Positions 11,395 through 22,200 of a DNA stretch of 64,000 nt are shown here, piece by piece. The stretch is taken from NCBI GenBank assembly GCA_000149265.1, contig CH003207.1, positions 97,648 through 161,647 of the forward strand, given 5' to 3'. Under the pieces are notes generated by a model. The model saw only the letters and a program-made list of their open reading frames with translations. It had not been told where the DNA came from and searched no databases. This stretch comes from Ciona savignyi (lineage: Eukaryota; Chordata; Ascidiacea; Phlebobranchia; Cionidae). Made by a program: the position numbers and the translations under genes. The first letter of the stretch is position 1; each line of letters starts with the position of its first letter.

Positions 11395-11700
11395 CATATG
11401 TTGTTTAAACTAGTTTTAACTCACTTGGGTTAAATTTACTCGGGAATTAACCCACATGGATTTAATTTCCCTAGGAATTAACCCATGTGGGTTTAAATTC
11501 CCCTGGAATTACGCCTTTGTGGGATTAATTTGCCCTGAAATTAACCCAAGTGGGTGTTATTTACTCAGGAATTAACTTAAATGGGGTTAACCCACACAGA
11601 AGTTTTAACCTATATGGCTTTTAATCCAAACCGGTTTCAATCCACATGAGTTAGGATTTTACCCACATAAGTTTTAACGGACACAGATTTAAACCAGCAC
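11395..11700. repeat. Degenerate tandem repeat between GLOD4 and AARS2
   Basis: Six to eight units of about 36 bp, of the type GGAATTAACCCACATGGGTT, each partly palindromic. They fill most of the 492-bp gap between the two minus-strand genes. Confidence 0.7.
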
Positions 11701-11772
11701 AATTGTGGGTTAAACCTTGTATAGGTTAATTGCTATGGCTTATATTGAAATAGATGGAAATTACAAAGTATG

Positions 11773-14202
11773 CTATTTCTCTGCTGGCACTTTAATTGTT
11801 TTGTTCTTTAATCTTTTCTGCAGAGAATTCATTCTTCCAGACATGGTCCTTAATAATCCCCTTAAATTCATTTTATCTTGGTACGGCATTTCACATTTAT
11901 TCAAAGCATAAGTAGAGTCGCCTATTTCTTTGATAAACTGTTCAACAGAAACTGCGTCGAAAAACTCTGATTTTTCAAATTTAGAAACTAATTTGTTGAC
12001 GTTGGACTTCATGTCAGTACAAGTCTTTATAGCAGCGTTAGCACGGTTTCCGACGGCAAAAGTCAGAATTGTTTTTGCTTTTCCTTGCCTTCTACACTTT
12101 GTAATGATCACATTTCCAATTTCATCAGTTCTATATACATGTCCGACACTTGAATCTGCATGGGCAGTAAATGGTTTGGATTCTTGTACTGTTGACCTCA
12201 CATTATTTTCCAGTTTAGAAATATCGTCCGAACTTATATCCCCTGCGAGTTCTATTTTAAAAGAATCGAATTCAGATTTAAGCTTGAGAATAGAGTGTTG
12301 AGGTAATAACCGATTACAAGTCTGTTTCATAACATGGCACGCAGAGTAGGCTCTTGTGAGTGGCAGAAAGAGGTCTTTATTTTTCTTCACTGGTGCCATA
12401 TCACCATTACACAGTAACACATCTTCAATATTAGCACTCGGTGGTAAGATTTGATGTAATACCCATCCGTTTAGGTTTAGCACGCTGGTAACATTCAAAT
12501 TAACTCCATTGATATTAAACCAACCAATATTATCACTTCCCGCATGACTTGGATGGTATAACGGTGTTGAATCAAGCAAAATATATATATCTTCAGTCAG
12601 TCCAGAATTAGAATACTTTTCCATTATCGTCCCATCATTAATTACAACAGCAAGAACTTTTGCACATTCGTCATATGAACTTTGAGAAATTACTGTTTTG
12701 GGAAATTTTTCTTTTGACAAATTATGAATCAAACTTGACTTATCCTCCTCATTTTGCAGAAAAAACATTTCTTTCTTTAATGGTTTAAAAGCTGATACTG
12801 TTGCCTCCGATTGAGTATCAGATAATGTGCTGGATATTGCTTTATTTTCCTGCTTTAGAATCTTGAGCAGTCGTTCGGTTGGGTAGCCTAGCTGTTGTTT
12901 CAGCTGAAATGCTAATTTTGACGGGAACACATTCCCAGGTAAATTTTTCAAACTTTTTCTCACAATCGTATCCCCACGTTCTAACGTCGAATAAAACGCA
13001 ATTTCGGAGTCATTTATGATTTCTATAACTTCTTTCTTTTTTTCCATTATTTCAGGGAACGCAGGGCTCAAAGATTCAACCACAGGAGGGACTAGGGTGG
13101 AGAGAAAGGGTCTTGGAGTCCGCAAAACATCAATTCCCGCGAGCACAGCTCTTCGAAGAACTTTCCGGAGAATTAATTCCCGTCCATTAGGACCGGGATG
13201 GATGCCGTCTGATATAGCAACCGTTAACATGCGGATATGGTCACTGATTATTCTGTATGCTGCATCCTTTCCACCAATATCTTCAACCCCGACCCTACCT
13301 TCATAAGGTCCAATTTGGGACAATTTCTCTAAAGCTGATAGAATCGAAATAAATAAGTCGGTGTCGTAATTTGACGTTTTTCCCAGCATTACAGCTGTAA
13401 TGCGTTCTAAACCCATTCCAGAATCAACATGGCAATTGCTAAGTGGTTCCAAAACCTTCGAATTGACTCTATTGTACTGCATGAACACAATATTCCATAT
13501 TTCAACGATATCCGATACTACTTGGTTGACTTGCTCAGGTGCATGGCGGTTCCCAATCCTATCATAATGAATTTCAGTGCAAGGACCACAAGGTCCTGTC
13601 TCACCCATTTCCCAGAAGTTATCGCTTGAACCGAACGGTAAAATCCGACTTTCATGGACGCCAATAGACTTCCAAATTTCCTTGGTATCATAATCCGGTT
13701 CTAGGTTATTTTTAGCACACCCGGCAAAGTATGTGACGTATAACCTCTCTGGAGGTAACTTTAAAACCTCAGTTAAAAAACTCCACGCCATTTTACAAGC
13801 TTCATCTTTGAAGTAATCCGCAAACGACCATGAGCCTAACATTTCAAAGAACGTATGGTGCGTCAAATCATGTCCGACATCATCCAAATCATTATGTTTT
13901 CCGCCAGCTCTTATGCATTTCTGACTATTGACTGCTCGTTTAACATTCACAAAAGGTAACTCATCGTTCCCTTGACCAAGAAGAATTGGTTTAAATTGGT
14001 TCATTCCCGCATTTACAAACAAAAGAGATTTGTCTTGCGGCGAGTAGACTTTGGAAGACGGAATAAATTCATGGTTTCGATCTTGGTAAAACTGGATGAA
14101 AGTTTCACGGATATTTTTCGATGAATAACTATGTACCTTTGATCTTGAAACATAGAGAAGTCTCAAATTCTTGGTTTGGCATAGGAATCTACCAAACAAC
14201 AT
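11773..14202 (-). CDS. AARS2: Mitochondrial alanyl-tRNA synthetase, single exon, editing site degenerate
   Basis: An uninterrupted 809-codon frame. Residues 1-28 are arginine-rich without acidic residues, as in a mitochondrial presequence. The class II catalytic core follows: LLFVNAGMNQFKPI (60-73), motif 2 region RAGGKHNDLDDVGHDL...FFEMLGSW (98-125), NFWEMGETGPCGPCTEIHYD (195-214) and motif 3 GMGLERI (262-268). The enzyme charges mitochondrial tRNA-Ala. The editing domain is recognisable, but the HxxxH zinc motif reads QTCNR (627-631) and the CxxxH motif reads SSVGH (684-688), so three of four ligands are lost. The PFYAEQGGQ-type signature is also replaced (PLYHPSHAG, 547-555). The protein stops where the C-Ala domain would begin (the human enzyme has about 985 residues). 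It has no introns although its neighbours have many. It is transcribed toward GLOD4, and divergently from MRPL39. Confidence 0.95.
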   Translation of the reverse strand: MLFGRFLCQTKNLRLLYVSRSKVHSYSSKNIRETFIQFYQDRNHEFIPSSKVYSPQDKSLLFVNAGMNQFKPILLGQGNDELPFVNVKRAVNSQKCIRAGGKHNDLDDVGHDLTHHTFFEMLGSWSFADYFKDEACKMAWSFLTEVLKLPPERLYVTYFAGCAKNNLEPDYDTKEIWKSIGVHESRILPFGSSDNFWEMGETGPCGPCTEIHYDRIGNRHAPEQVNQVVSDIVEIWNIVFMQYNRVNSKVLEPLSNCHVDSGMGLERITAVMLGKTSNYDTDLFISILSALEKLSQIGPYEGRVGVEDIGGKDAAYRIISDHIRMLTVAISDGIHPGPNGRELILRKVLRRAVLAGIDVLRTPRPFLSTLVPPVVESLSPAFPEIMEKKKEVIEIINDSEIAFYSTLERGDTIVRKSLKNLPGNVFPSKLAFQLKQQLGYPTERLLKILKQENKAISSTLSDTQSEATVSAFKPLKKEMFFLQNEEDKSSLIHNLSKEKFPKTVISQSSYDECAKVLAVVINDGTIMEKYSNSGLTEDIYILLDSTPLYHPSHAGSDNIGWFNINGVNLNVTSVLNLNGWVLHQILPPSANIEDVLLCNGDMAPVKKNKDLFLPLTRAYSACHVMKQTCNRLLPQHSILKLKSEFDSFKIELAGDISSDDISKLENNVRSTVQESKPFTAHADSSVGHVYRTDEIGNVIITKCRRQGKAKTILTFAVGNRANAAIKTCTDMKSNVNKLVSKFEKSEFFDAVSVEQFIKEIGDSTYALNKCEMPYQDKMNLRGLLRTMSGRMNSLQKRLKNKTIKVPAEK

Positions 14203-14269
14203 CGTATTTTAGTAAATTCCAACGCATTTATACTAAAATAATTACTACCATAGCTGAAAAAAGGGGGTG

Positions 14270-14505
14270 ACTTTAATTACTACAGGAGCGCTTGGATCGC
14301 GCTTGGATCACTTAGATTGCTATGGAAAGTAATTCTAACCCTGTCCCAAACACTAATCTCAACCCCAAAAGTAACTTTAAACCCACCCTAACATTAATAT
14401 CATACTCTTTATTTTACTGAGAGAAGTTTTCTCCAAGGCTTTTGTAATTACGAAGTAAAGTAAGCGCTCGAAGCGATCCTGTAGTAATTATGTAACTCTA
14501 ATCCT
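14270..14505. mobile_element. Inverted-repeat element (TIR-E family), possibly with a nested MITE
   Basis: AATTACTACAGGAGCGCTTG at the left is mirrored by AAGCGATCCTGTAGTAATTA at the right. The interior at 14316-14428 resembles the MITE-M family (AACCCTGTCCCAAACACTAA). Related copies lie at 18746-18920. Confidence 0.6.
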
Positions 14506-15184
14506 TCAACCTTAACTTTCAACCTAAGCTTGTAAGTTGTAACCTTAACCCTTAAAGGGATCCAAGCGATCAGAAGACATGAAGTAATTAGAGGCGCAGA
14601 AAAAAGGAACCGTAATAAATTATGAAGTCCTGACAAAATAGTTTGTAGTCTACCCTTACATTAAAGTTTCTTTCTTTCAATTTTTACTACCTTCAGCCAA
14701 ATGGTTGTTGAATCAAAACCCACTCCTGATTGGTCAGTTGTGTTCTTGAGCAAGGCGTATAACGTACATCTCATAAATCAAGAGACTTAGTAGATTAACT
14801 AAACAGCAAAAACCATAATCTTACTGACGATAATAAATTGACTATGTCATAACTTTCCTTCGTGTTTCTTACACCGGTATAAACATATATTATCCTCTAT
14901 TTTTATTATATTGCAAAAGTGTAACTAACTAACTACTACAGACTAATTACAAACATAAAAATTATGCAAGTTTTGCTAAAGTTTTGTAATTTGTAAACTC
15001 TTACATGTTTCGTAATTAAGGCACATGCTCTTTAGCTGACTAAGCATAAAAAATAAGAAAAGTACAGCACTTTCGCATTTCGAAAACCCCCTAATGCGAA
15101 ACTACCTTTTGTACATTCCCGTTTTTGCCTAAATGTATGAAAAACTTTAATTTATACATTTTTTTCTAAATAAATAAAACAAAT

Positions 15185-15280
15185 ATAGCAAAATAAGGAA
15201 AAGACGGCAAAACGAACAGTCGTTAAAACACGTCACCAAAGTCCATATACACTATGGAGAACGCCGCTAAAGATGGTTTG
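15185..15280 (+). repeat. Repeat-D copy
   Basis: It has GGAAAAGACGGCAAAACGAA, CAGTCGTTAAAACACGTC and a downstream CGCCGCTAAAG. Confidence 0.7.
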
Positions 15281-15544
15281 TTTCTTATAATCCAATTCCT
15301 AAGCGTAGCCTACTTATACTTGATACTATAAAAACAGTCTTTCTGCCAGTTCGAGAGCGCTTGATACAGACTGACACAATATGAAATGGACCATGTGGCG
15401 TTGGTTATATTCTGAGAATATGAATAATCAGCTTTACAGTCTACTACTCTGATTATTAATTCCTTCCTGTTTCAGCTATTCCTCGCAACCTTACCACAAT
15501 GCGTTTGTGGAATTTTCGTAAGGAATATTTTACTTTTCTACATA

Positions 15545-15722
15545 AGAAAATCTTCAGATTACATCGTGCCCACCGTCGGGTTACCGAAGCTATTGCATTA
15601 TGCTGTGCATCATTCACACGTTCCTTTAGTTTAGTAGAATCTATTGATACACTTAGGACAGTATGCCTACCCGTTCTTGGCCAAGGACACAACCGACTGC
15701 CCAGCGACCTGTCCGGCCGGTT
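15545..15722 (-). mobile_element. SINE-A copy lacking its tail
   Basis: Reverse strand, from CAGATTACATCGTGCCCACC to the head-proximal ACAACCGACTGCCCAGCGAC. It abuts head-to-head a second, plus-strand copy. Confidence 0.8.
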
Positions 15723-16011
15723 AGCCTGGCGGTTAAATGCGTCGCCTTTCAATCGAAAGGTTGCAGATGCGAAACTGGTCGCTAGCTAGTGAGTTGTGTC
15801 CTCGGGCAAGGCACTTTACGGACATTGCCTGGACCCAGCGGATTAATGGGTTCTACTAAATTGAAGGAACGTGTGAATTATACACAACATACTGCAATAG
15901 CTCCGGTAACCCGACGGTGGGCGCGAGGTGATCTGACGATTGCATGTGTGTTAAGCCCCTTGGTTTTCATTCACGGGGATAAACTTGAATATCCTATCCT
16001 ATCTTATCCTG
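15711..16011 (+). mobile_element. SINE-A copy, full length
   Basis: One of the best-preserved copies: GGTTAGCCTGGCGGTTAAAT (A-box-like head), GTTGCAGATGCGAAACTGG (B-box region), the ACACAACATACTGCAATAGC core, and a TATCCTATCCTATC tail. Confidence 0.92.
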
Positions 16012-16271
16012 TTTTGAACCTGCAATCCATCGGCTGAAAGGCGACGTGTCTAACCGACGTGCTACCATTAAGTTAACTGGCTGGTTCTTAATGTAAAAAT
16101 GTACTGTTTATAAAACAGAGCATACACTCTTAATCGAACAATTACCTTAACAAAACACACTCGACAGTGTGCACGCTATATGCTACGAGTTAAACCATTG
16201 GGAGCGCTATAGAGGCAAACCACGTGACAAATACGCATGGCAGACCAAAACAAACTATTCAGGTTTCAAAT

Positions 16272-19200
16272 ATGAATTTAACGAAAAACTTGACGTTGAT
16301 TTCGAATTTAATCCATCCAAGAACTGCCCAAAAAGGTAAATAATTTATAGATATTCAACGATACTATAATGTGCGTATTTGTTAAAGTCAACTTTATGAC
16401 GATAGATTTTCCAGAGAAGTTTTATTGTAAGGGTGTGGTATATCTAGCTTATCCTAATTCATAAATGTTGGATGTTTCACGTTTTCTATCCTCGGTGTCT
16501 GTTTGTATTACGACAAGAAACGTTGGTCATTTTACTTGATTGAAAACATTTGACTCTGTGACTACTGGATAGGATAGGATATTCGTATTTATCCTGTGAG
16601 TGGGAAAACCAAGGGAGTTAGCAAACAAGCTATCGTCAGATCACCTCGCGCCCACCGTCGGGTTACCGGAGCTATTGCAGTGTTTTGTGTATGGAAACAG
16701 TCCTACAATTTTGTAGAACCCATTAATCCGCTGAGTTCAGGCAATATTTGTTATGTAGCTTTTCCCATTGCCCAAGGACCCGTATGGAAAGTATGTCAAT
16801 TTTCGCCGAGATCTCGAGTGTGCACGCGCTAAATTATTAAGTGTGCAGTGTGCAAACGTCCAAGAGTGCACACTTCAAGTGTGCACACAATCTCCTTTTT
16901 ATTACTGTTTTACCAAAATCTTAAAAAACATATTATTCTATCCTCAATCTTTCGTGTCCGTCAGCTAACATATCTATCTACATAACATAGGGTCGGCTAA
17001 ATAACAAAAAATGTACTGACAGTAAATTACCTGAGGTTCATAGGTAGGTTTACAGGTTTGTTGGAAGTTATACGATGTTTATGTTTGCGATTGTGTGAAA
17101 TTACCTCGAGTGTGCAGCTGCTGTACAAGTGTGAAAGAGACGCGGGGTAAAAAAAACTCGAGTGTGCAGCTGCTGTACTTTCCATACTGGCCCAAGGACA
17201 CAACCGACTAGCGAGCCACCAGTTTCGAACCTTCAACCCTTTGAATGAAAGGTGACGCACTAAAACACCAGACTAATCTGTACTGATTGATAAAGTCAGG
17301 GGGTGTTAGGACTACAATTTCTTAACAAAACACTTCAATATTGCGACTTCCGTACTAAATTGTATTGTTCCCTTGAAATGATTATTTTTATTTTAAAGGT
17401 TTGTTAATCTACAATGAAGTAAGGAATGTTGCCAAATTGTCATTATGTGCTGCTCATAGAATTGGTGAGTATTAACACTGGGTTCATTACTATAACTGGG
17501 AAATACTAATACTAGACTCGATGACATAGAATTTATGACATTGTCTTTGTTCTTTATTTATTTTGAATGTATCACTATCATCCTTATTTATCGTTTCAGA
17601 TATACATGTTCTATCCTCATGAATAGGAAAGCACAAAGAGTAATATTCCATTGTTTTGTATCATTACGGAAACTAATTTAAACCCTGCCTTAAACACTAA
17701 CCTCAACCCCAGAAATAACTCTTACTCCAAACCAATGTTTAAAACTGACTCTTATGCCACAATCATCATTTTAGTGTGTAGTTTCCCTCCTCCCCTCCTT
17801 CTATAAAGAAAATAAATGCTGCCATCTTTCCTTGAAACCTTAACACCATTCCACCTTGATTGTGGATTTACCAACTGAAATAAAATTCCAGATCATGTTG
17901 AATCGAAATCATTGGAATCTCGCCACAAGGGGGAGACTCAGAGAAGAAATCTCCTTTTTGACGAGATAAAAAGAGAGCAATTGTCGAATCGAGTCCCCCG
18001 AATTGAAAAGATTAAGGTAAGTTGTAAGTTATTAGTATCAAACCTAACAGAATGCAAAACACTTTAGTTGAGTGATTGGTCATTTTTTTATTTATGCGGT
18101 AAACGCATTTATGAACAGGTTTTGCAGATTTTATTTTTTTAAACTGAACACTTAATTAAATGATATAGTAACGACTGTTGTTTATTTTCCAATTTTGGTG
18201 ACTTTTCTTGTCCTTAAGTGTTCGGGACTTTTGATCCAACTAATTAGCTTGGTGGTTTACTGTGACGCCTTTCAGCCGAAGGGTTTCAGGTTCAAAATCG
18301 GTCGCTAGCTAGTTGGTTGTATCCTTGAGCAAGGCACTTAACGGATATTGCTTAAACCTAGTGGAATGATGGGTTCTGCCAAATTAAAGGAACGTGTGAT
18401 TTATATACAACACACTGCGATAGTCTTGGTAACCCAACGATGGGCGCGAGGTGAACTGACGATTGCCCATGTGTTAACCCCCTTGGTTTTTCCATTTACG
18501 GGGATAAACATGAACATCCTATCCTATCATATATTTAAATTTAGCGATCCAAATATTTTAAAGTAAATTAGTTGTTGTATCTAAATCACCAGGTAAAGTA
18601 CAAAGGAAGGGGGTTGGCGGACGACGCTGTTATGTTTATGAATCGGCATCTGTCCACTCCGTACCATTGCGCTATGCGTGAGTCATTGTACATTTTGCAT
18701 TCATCCATGTGTTTCACCGTGCCGCAATATTTAGCTAGGGTACATGTACATCTAATTACTACAAGAGTGCTTGGATTGCTTTAAGGACTTGAAACTCTAA
18801 CTCTAATATTATAGTTATTTAGCTGGGGTACATCTAATTACTACAGGAGCGCTTGGATCGCTTTAAGGACTTGAAACTCTAACCCTAACTCTCCAAGCCA
18901 TCCTGTAGTAGATGTAGAGGTATACGATTTAGCTGTGTATTATATTTTATATTATGGTTAGTAAAGCTGGCAATTTGTAAATAGGGATTCTAAGCTGATT
19001 AGTTTGGTTTCTAGAGTTTTTTCTAAAAATAATATTATGTTTCTAAAAAAACAAAGTTTAACTATTAAACTTGAGGTAAGAATATATCATGCTAGCTTAA
19101 CTTTATGGTTAAGGGAGGTGAGCATATACACACACATTTTAATGTATTATGGTTGGTGGATACATCTGTACACCCATGTTAACCACGCCCCCCATTCTCC

Positions 19201-22200
19201 ACAGATATCAGTAGCAGTGTTGCCAACTCCGCTGTTCTTGCAGTCGTAACCCCCAGTGATGCGCAACCCAATTCCAAGGTCACTGCCGTCCAGGCCAAAC
19301 ATGATGGAGAGGTAAGTGGCAACACTGATAAGTGGAAACACTGGTAAAAATAGATATATACTGGTAGGTAGTAATGAAGAAAAATAAAAAAAATCTGTTT
19401 GCATAAAAATGTCTGTGTTTAGCACTGTTCTGTATATATTGAAAAACATTCCCACAAAGCAGCCTCTAGCTTATTGGTTGTATCCTTGGGCAAGACAGTT
19501 TGTGAATTTGTCTGAACCCAGTGGATTAACCGGTTAAAATAAAAAATGAAGGAACGTGTTAATCATACACAACACACTGCAATACACCCAGAGACTCGAC
19601 AGTGAACGCGTGGTAATCCAACAATAACCTATTGCATCATAGTGTAACCTCTATTACATCATAGTCTATTACTCTTATATCTTTGTTTATTTCAAACAAA
19701 ACGATCTCCTATGAGACGTTGAGAACCTGTTATACCAGGATGGGACAAAGAATAAAAGTGATTAAACATCGTAGGCCTAAAATCACTTAGAACTAAAGGG
19801 CGAAACAAACTAGTGGAAACATCCCCAAATAAGTTAAATCCGTTGTAAAATAGGATAAATGATGTTGTTTAACTCACAGAAGGAAATAATTATCCAGTAT
19901 TGCCCAGTGGATTTTAAATCTATAAACTAAGAAGAATAAACACGAATATCCCTATATTCTCCATCAGAAACTCAAAACCTTTCTTTTTCCAGCTGATAAC
20001 AACGGAAACAGCTCAGCCAGAGACGATACTGTGGGATCTTCACCATCCACTCCAGTATGATTGCTCCATGGAGCTCCTCAGGTTCAATATGGACAACAAG
20101 AACCAACGTCGTCATCAGGAAGTGAACAAGGTTCCTTGTTTTGCTGTTAGGGCTGTGTATCGGTTAATGGTTATTTTGTTAACTGATTTGTTGGGTGTTA
20201 ACCACTAAAAAAATTTGAAACGGTTAACTGATTTGTCTGTGTATTAAATTCTAAAACAAACAAGCAATCAGTTAAACTATTAAAAGCTTACGCAGGCTCC
20301 TTCATTGGACAATACTTTCTGTCAATGTTCAATTGAAAAAGAACAATGTTCAATTGAATAGAGTTAGATTTTTTTAAATTATAGTGGACTTGGACTTATT
20401 ATGAACTGAGACAGCAGAGAAACCCTAACCGATTAACTGATTTTTCTTTATAACCAGTTAACCGTTATCAGAATCTAGGTATATGCAGTAGCCCTAGTAG
20501 CTGTTAATCATGATCGCTAGGTTGGTTAGCGTTTGGACTTTTATTGGAGAGGTTGCAGGATCAAAACTAGCCACTGGCTGTTATATGTCCTTGGCAAGGC
20601 GCCTAAGGAATGTTCCAAAACCCAGTGGTTTTAAATTACAGTAGTTACGTTGTGTTGCCACTGTTTCAGTTCCACCTATTATCCAACTGGGTCAATTAGA
20701 TGTCCAAGAAGTGTCTTGCATAAGGACAAAAGGTTGTTGGATTGAAACCTCTTGTTTCAATGTGTGTTGTATAGGAGTGAGACATTTATACAGATTTAAA
20801 TCAACTAGGGCTGTAAATTAACGGTTAATTTGAAAAACGGTTAACTGATGTAACAATAATCAGTTAACCGTTAACCAATTTAGCATAGCATTGACACAAT
20901 CTACAGTTGTCAGACAAGTATTTCATGTCAGAAAAGCATGCGTTTTACCAACCAAAGAACACATAAGAGTTCAAAAAAAAGTTAAAAAAAGGTTAAACGA
21001 TTAAAATTTGAAGTGACGGTTAACCCTAAAAACGGTTAACCACGGTTAACTTTTTGCACCTCTAAAATCAACCCATCAATCTACTGGTTTTACTCAGACT
21101 GCTCAGTGCCTTGACCAAGGATATGACCGAATAACCAGCGGCTAAGTTTGATCCTACAACCTTTCAAATATTTGTATACCAAAGCTTTAACCAACTGATC
21201 TAATTAGTCCAATTACCACAAAATGATCAAAACAAAATCTCCAGGCATACTGGAGAACTTGTTCTGTAATACTTGGAGCGATTGCACGAGAAGCTTTTAA
21301 AGAAAACCAAAAAGTCGGAGTTTTGAAAATACCTGAAGTGTCTGGTGAGTAAGTGTGGTATTCGTGTAAGATGGGGCTTTACCTCAGGAGATTTACCTTG
21401 TTCCCACAATCAGGTAGTTGCAAAGTTATAAGATATTCATCTTAGGTTAGAATAGGATATTTATGTTTTTTCCCGTGAATGGGAAAACCAAGGGGGTTAA
21501 CACACGGGCAATCGTCAGATCACCTCGCGCCCATCGTCGGGTTACTGAAGCTATTGCAGTGTGTTGTATATAATTGGGTTGAAAGCAATTGTAAAAGAAG
21601 CATTTACAATTGGCACATTTACCACCCTATGCTTTTGTACAAAGAAATAATTAAGTTCACATTTAGGGTAAAATAACCTCTGAAAAGGGTGAAATGACCC
21701 CCAAATAGGGTAAAATACCCCCAAAAAATAAAATTACCCACACTATGGTAAATTTACCCACAAAATGGTAAAATTACCCACAAAATGGTAAAATCACCCT
21801 AAAAATGGTAAAATTACCCACAAAATGGTAAAATTACCAACAAAATGGTTAAATTACAAACAAAATGGTAAAATCTCCCCCTGTACCCCACAGTTGAAAA
21901 CGGGGCCTTCTGTTGTGATCTGATCCTCGGTCCAGAGATGCGGGGGTGGAAAGTGAAGGAGGAGGATCTGCTCTTCCTCAGTAAGGTAGCGCGGAGGATC
22001 GTATCAAAGAACCTCAAATTCGAACGGCTGGATGTGGAAACGGAATTAGCTCGAGATGTTTTTAAACATGACGAGTAAGTAGGAGGGTGTGGGTTCGATT
22101 CTTACCCCTTGCGATTAAAGCAAGGTTTTTTTTACTGGTTAGATTACAGAGGTTTTCAACAAATGGGCCATGGCCCAGTAGTGAGCCATGACGCTGTTTT

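Larger units (their letters stand above)
14203..16271. other. Divergent intergenic region AARS2 / MRPL39
   Basis: It should hold the promoters of both mitochondrial-translation genes. It contains inverted-repeat element material (14270-14505), a repeat-D copy (15185-15275) and two SINE-A copies (15545-16011). The most plausible unique promoter segment for MRPL39 is 16030-16270. No TATA box or other promoter motif was assigned. Confidence 0.5.

Noticed and set aside
11281..11772. GLOD4 and AARS2 as an operon
   Set aside because: Both are minus strand, with AARS2 upstream, but the 492-bp gap filled by tandem repeats is far larger than typical tunicate operon spacing.
15456..16037. Several 80-100-codon frames around 15.5-16.0 kb and in other SINE-A copies
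   Set aside because: They share peptides such as the SINE-encoded STKLKERVN and [13 protein letters not shown] because the SINE-A consensus happens to be open; not genes.
16168..16335. ATG-less open frame (CYELNHWERYRGKPRDKYAW...) overlapping MRPL39 exon 1
   Set aside because: It looks exon-like, but its phase at the 16335 donor leads to a stop in exon 2. The other frame, starting at ATG 16272, gives a mitochondrial presequence and joins all later exons.
18820..18905. Telomere-like CTAACCCTAAC
   Set aside because: It occurs once within a TIR-E element and is not an array. Similar TTAGGG-like words inside MITE-M are also interior sequence of that family.
21660..21885. CRISPR-like regular repeats
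   Set aside because: Units are contiguous, diverged and spacer-free in a eukaryotic intron; a minisatellite.
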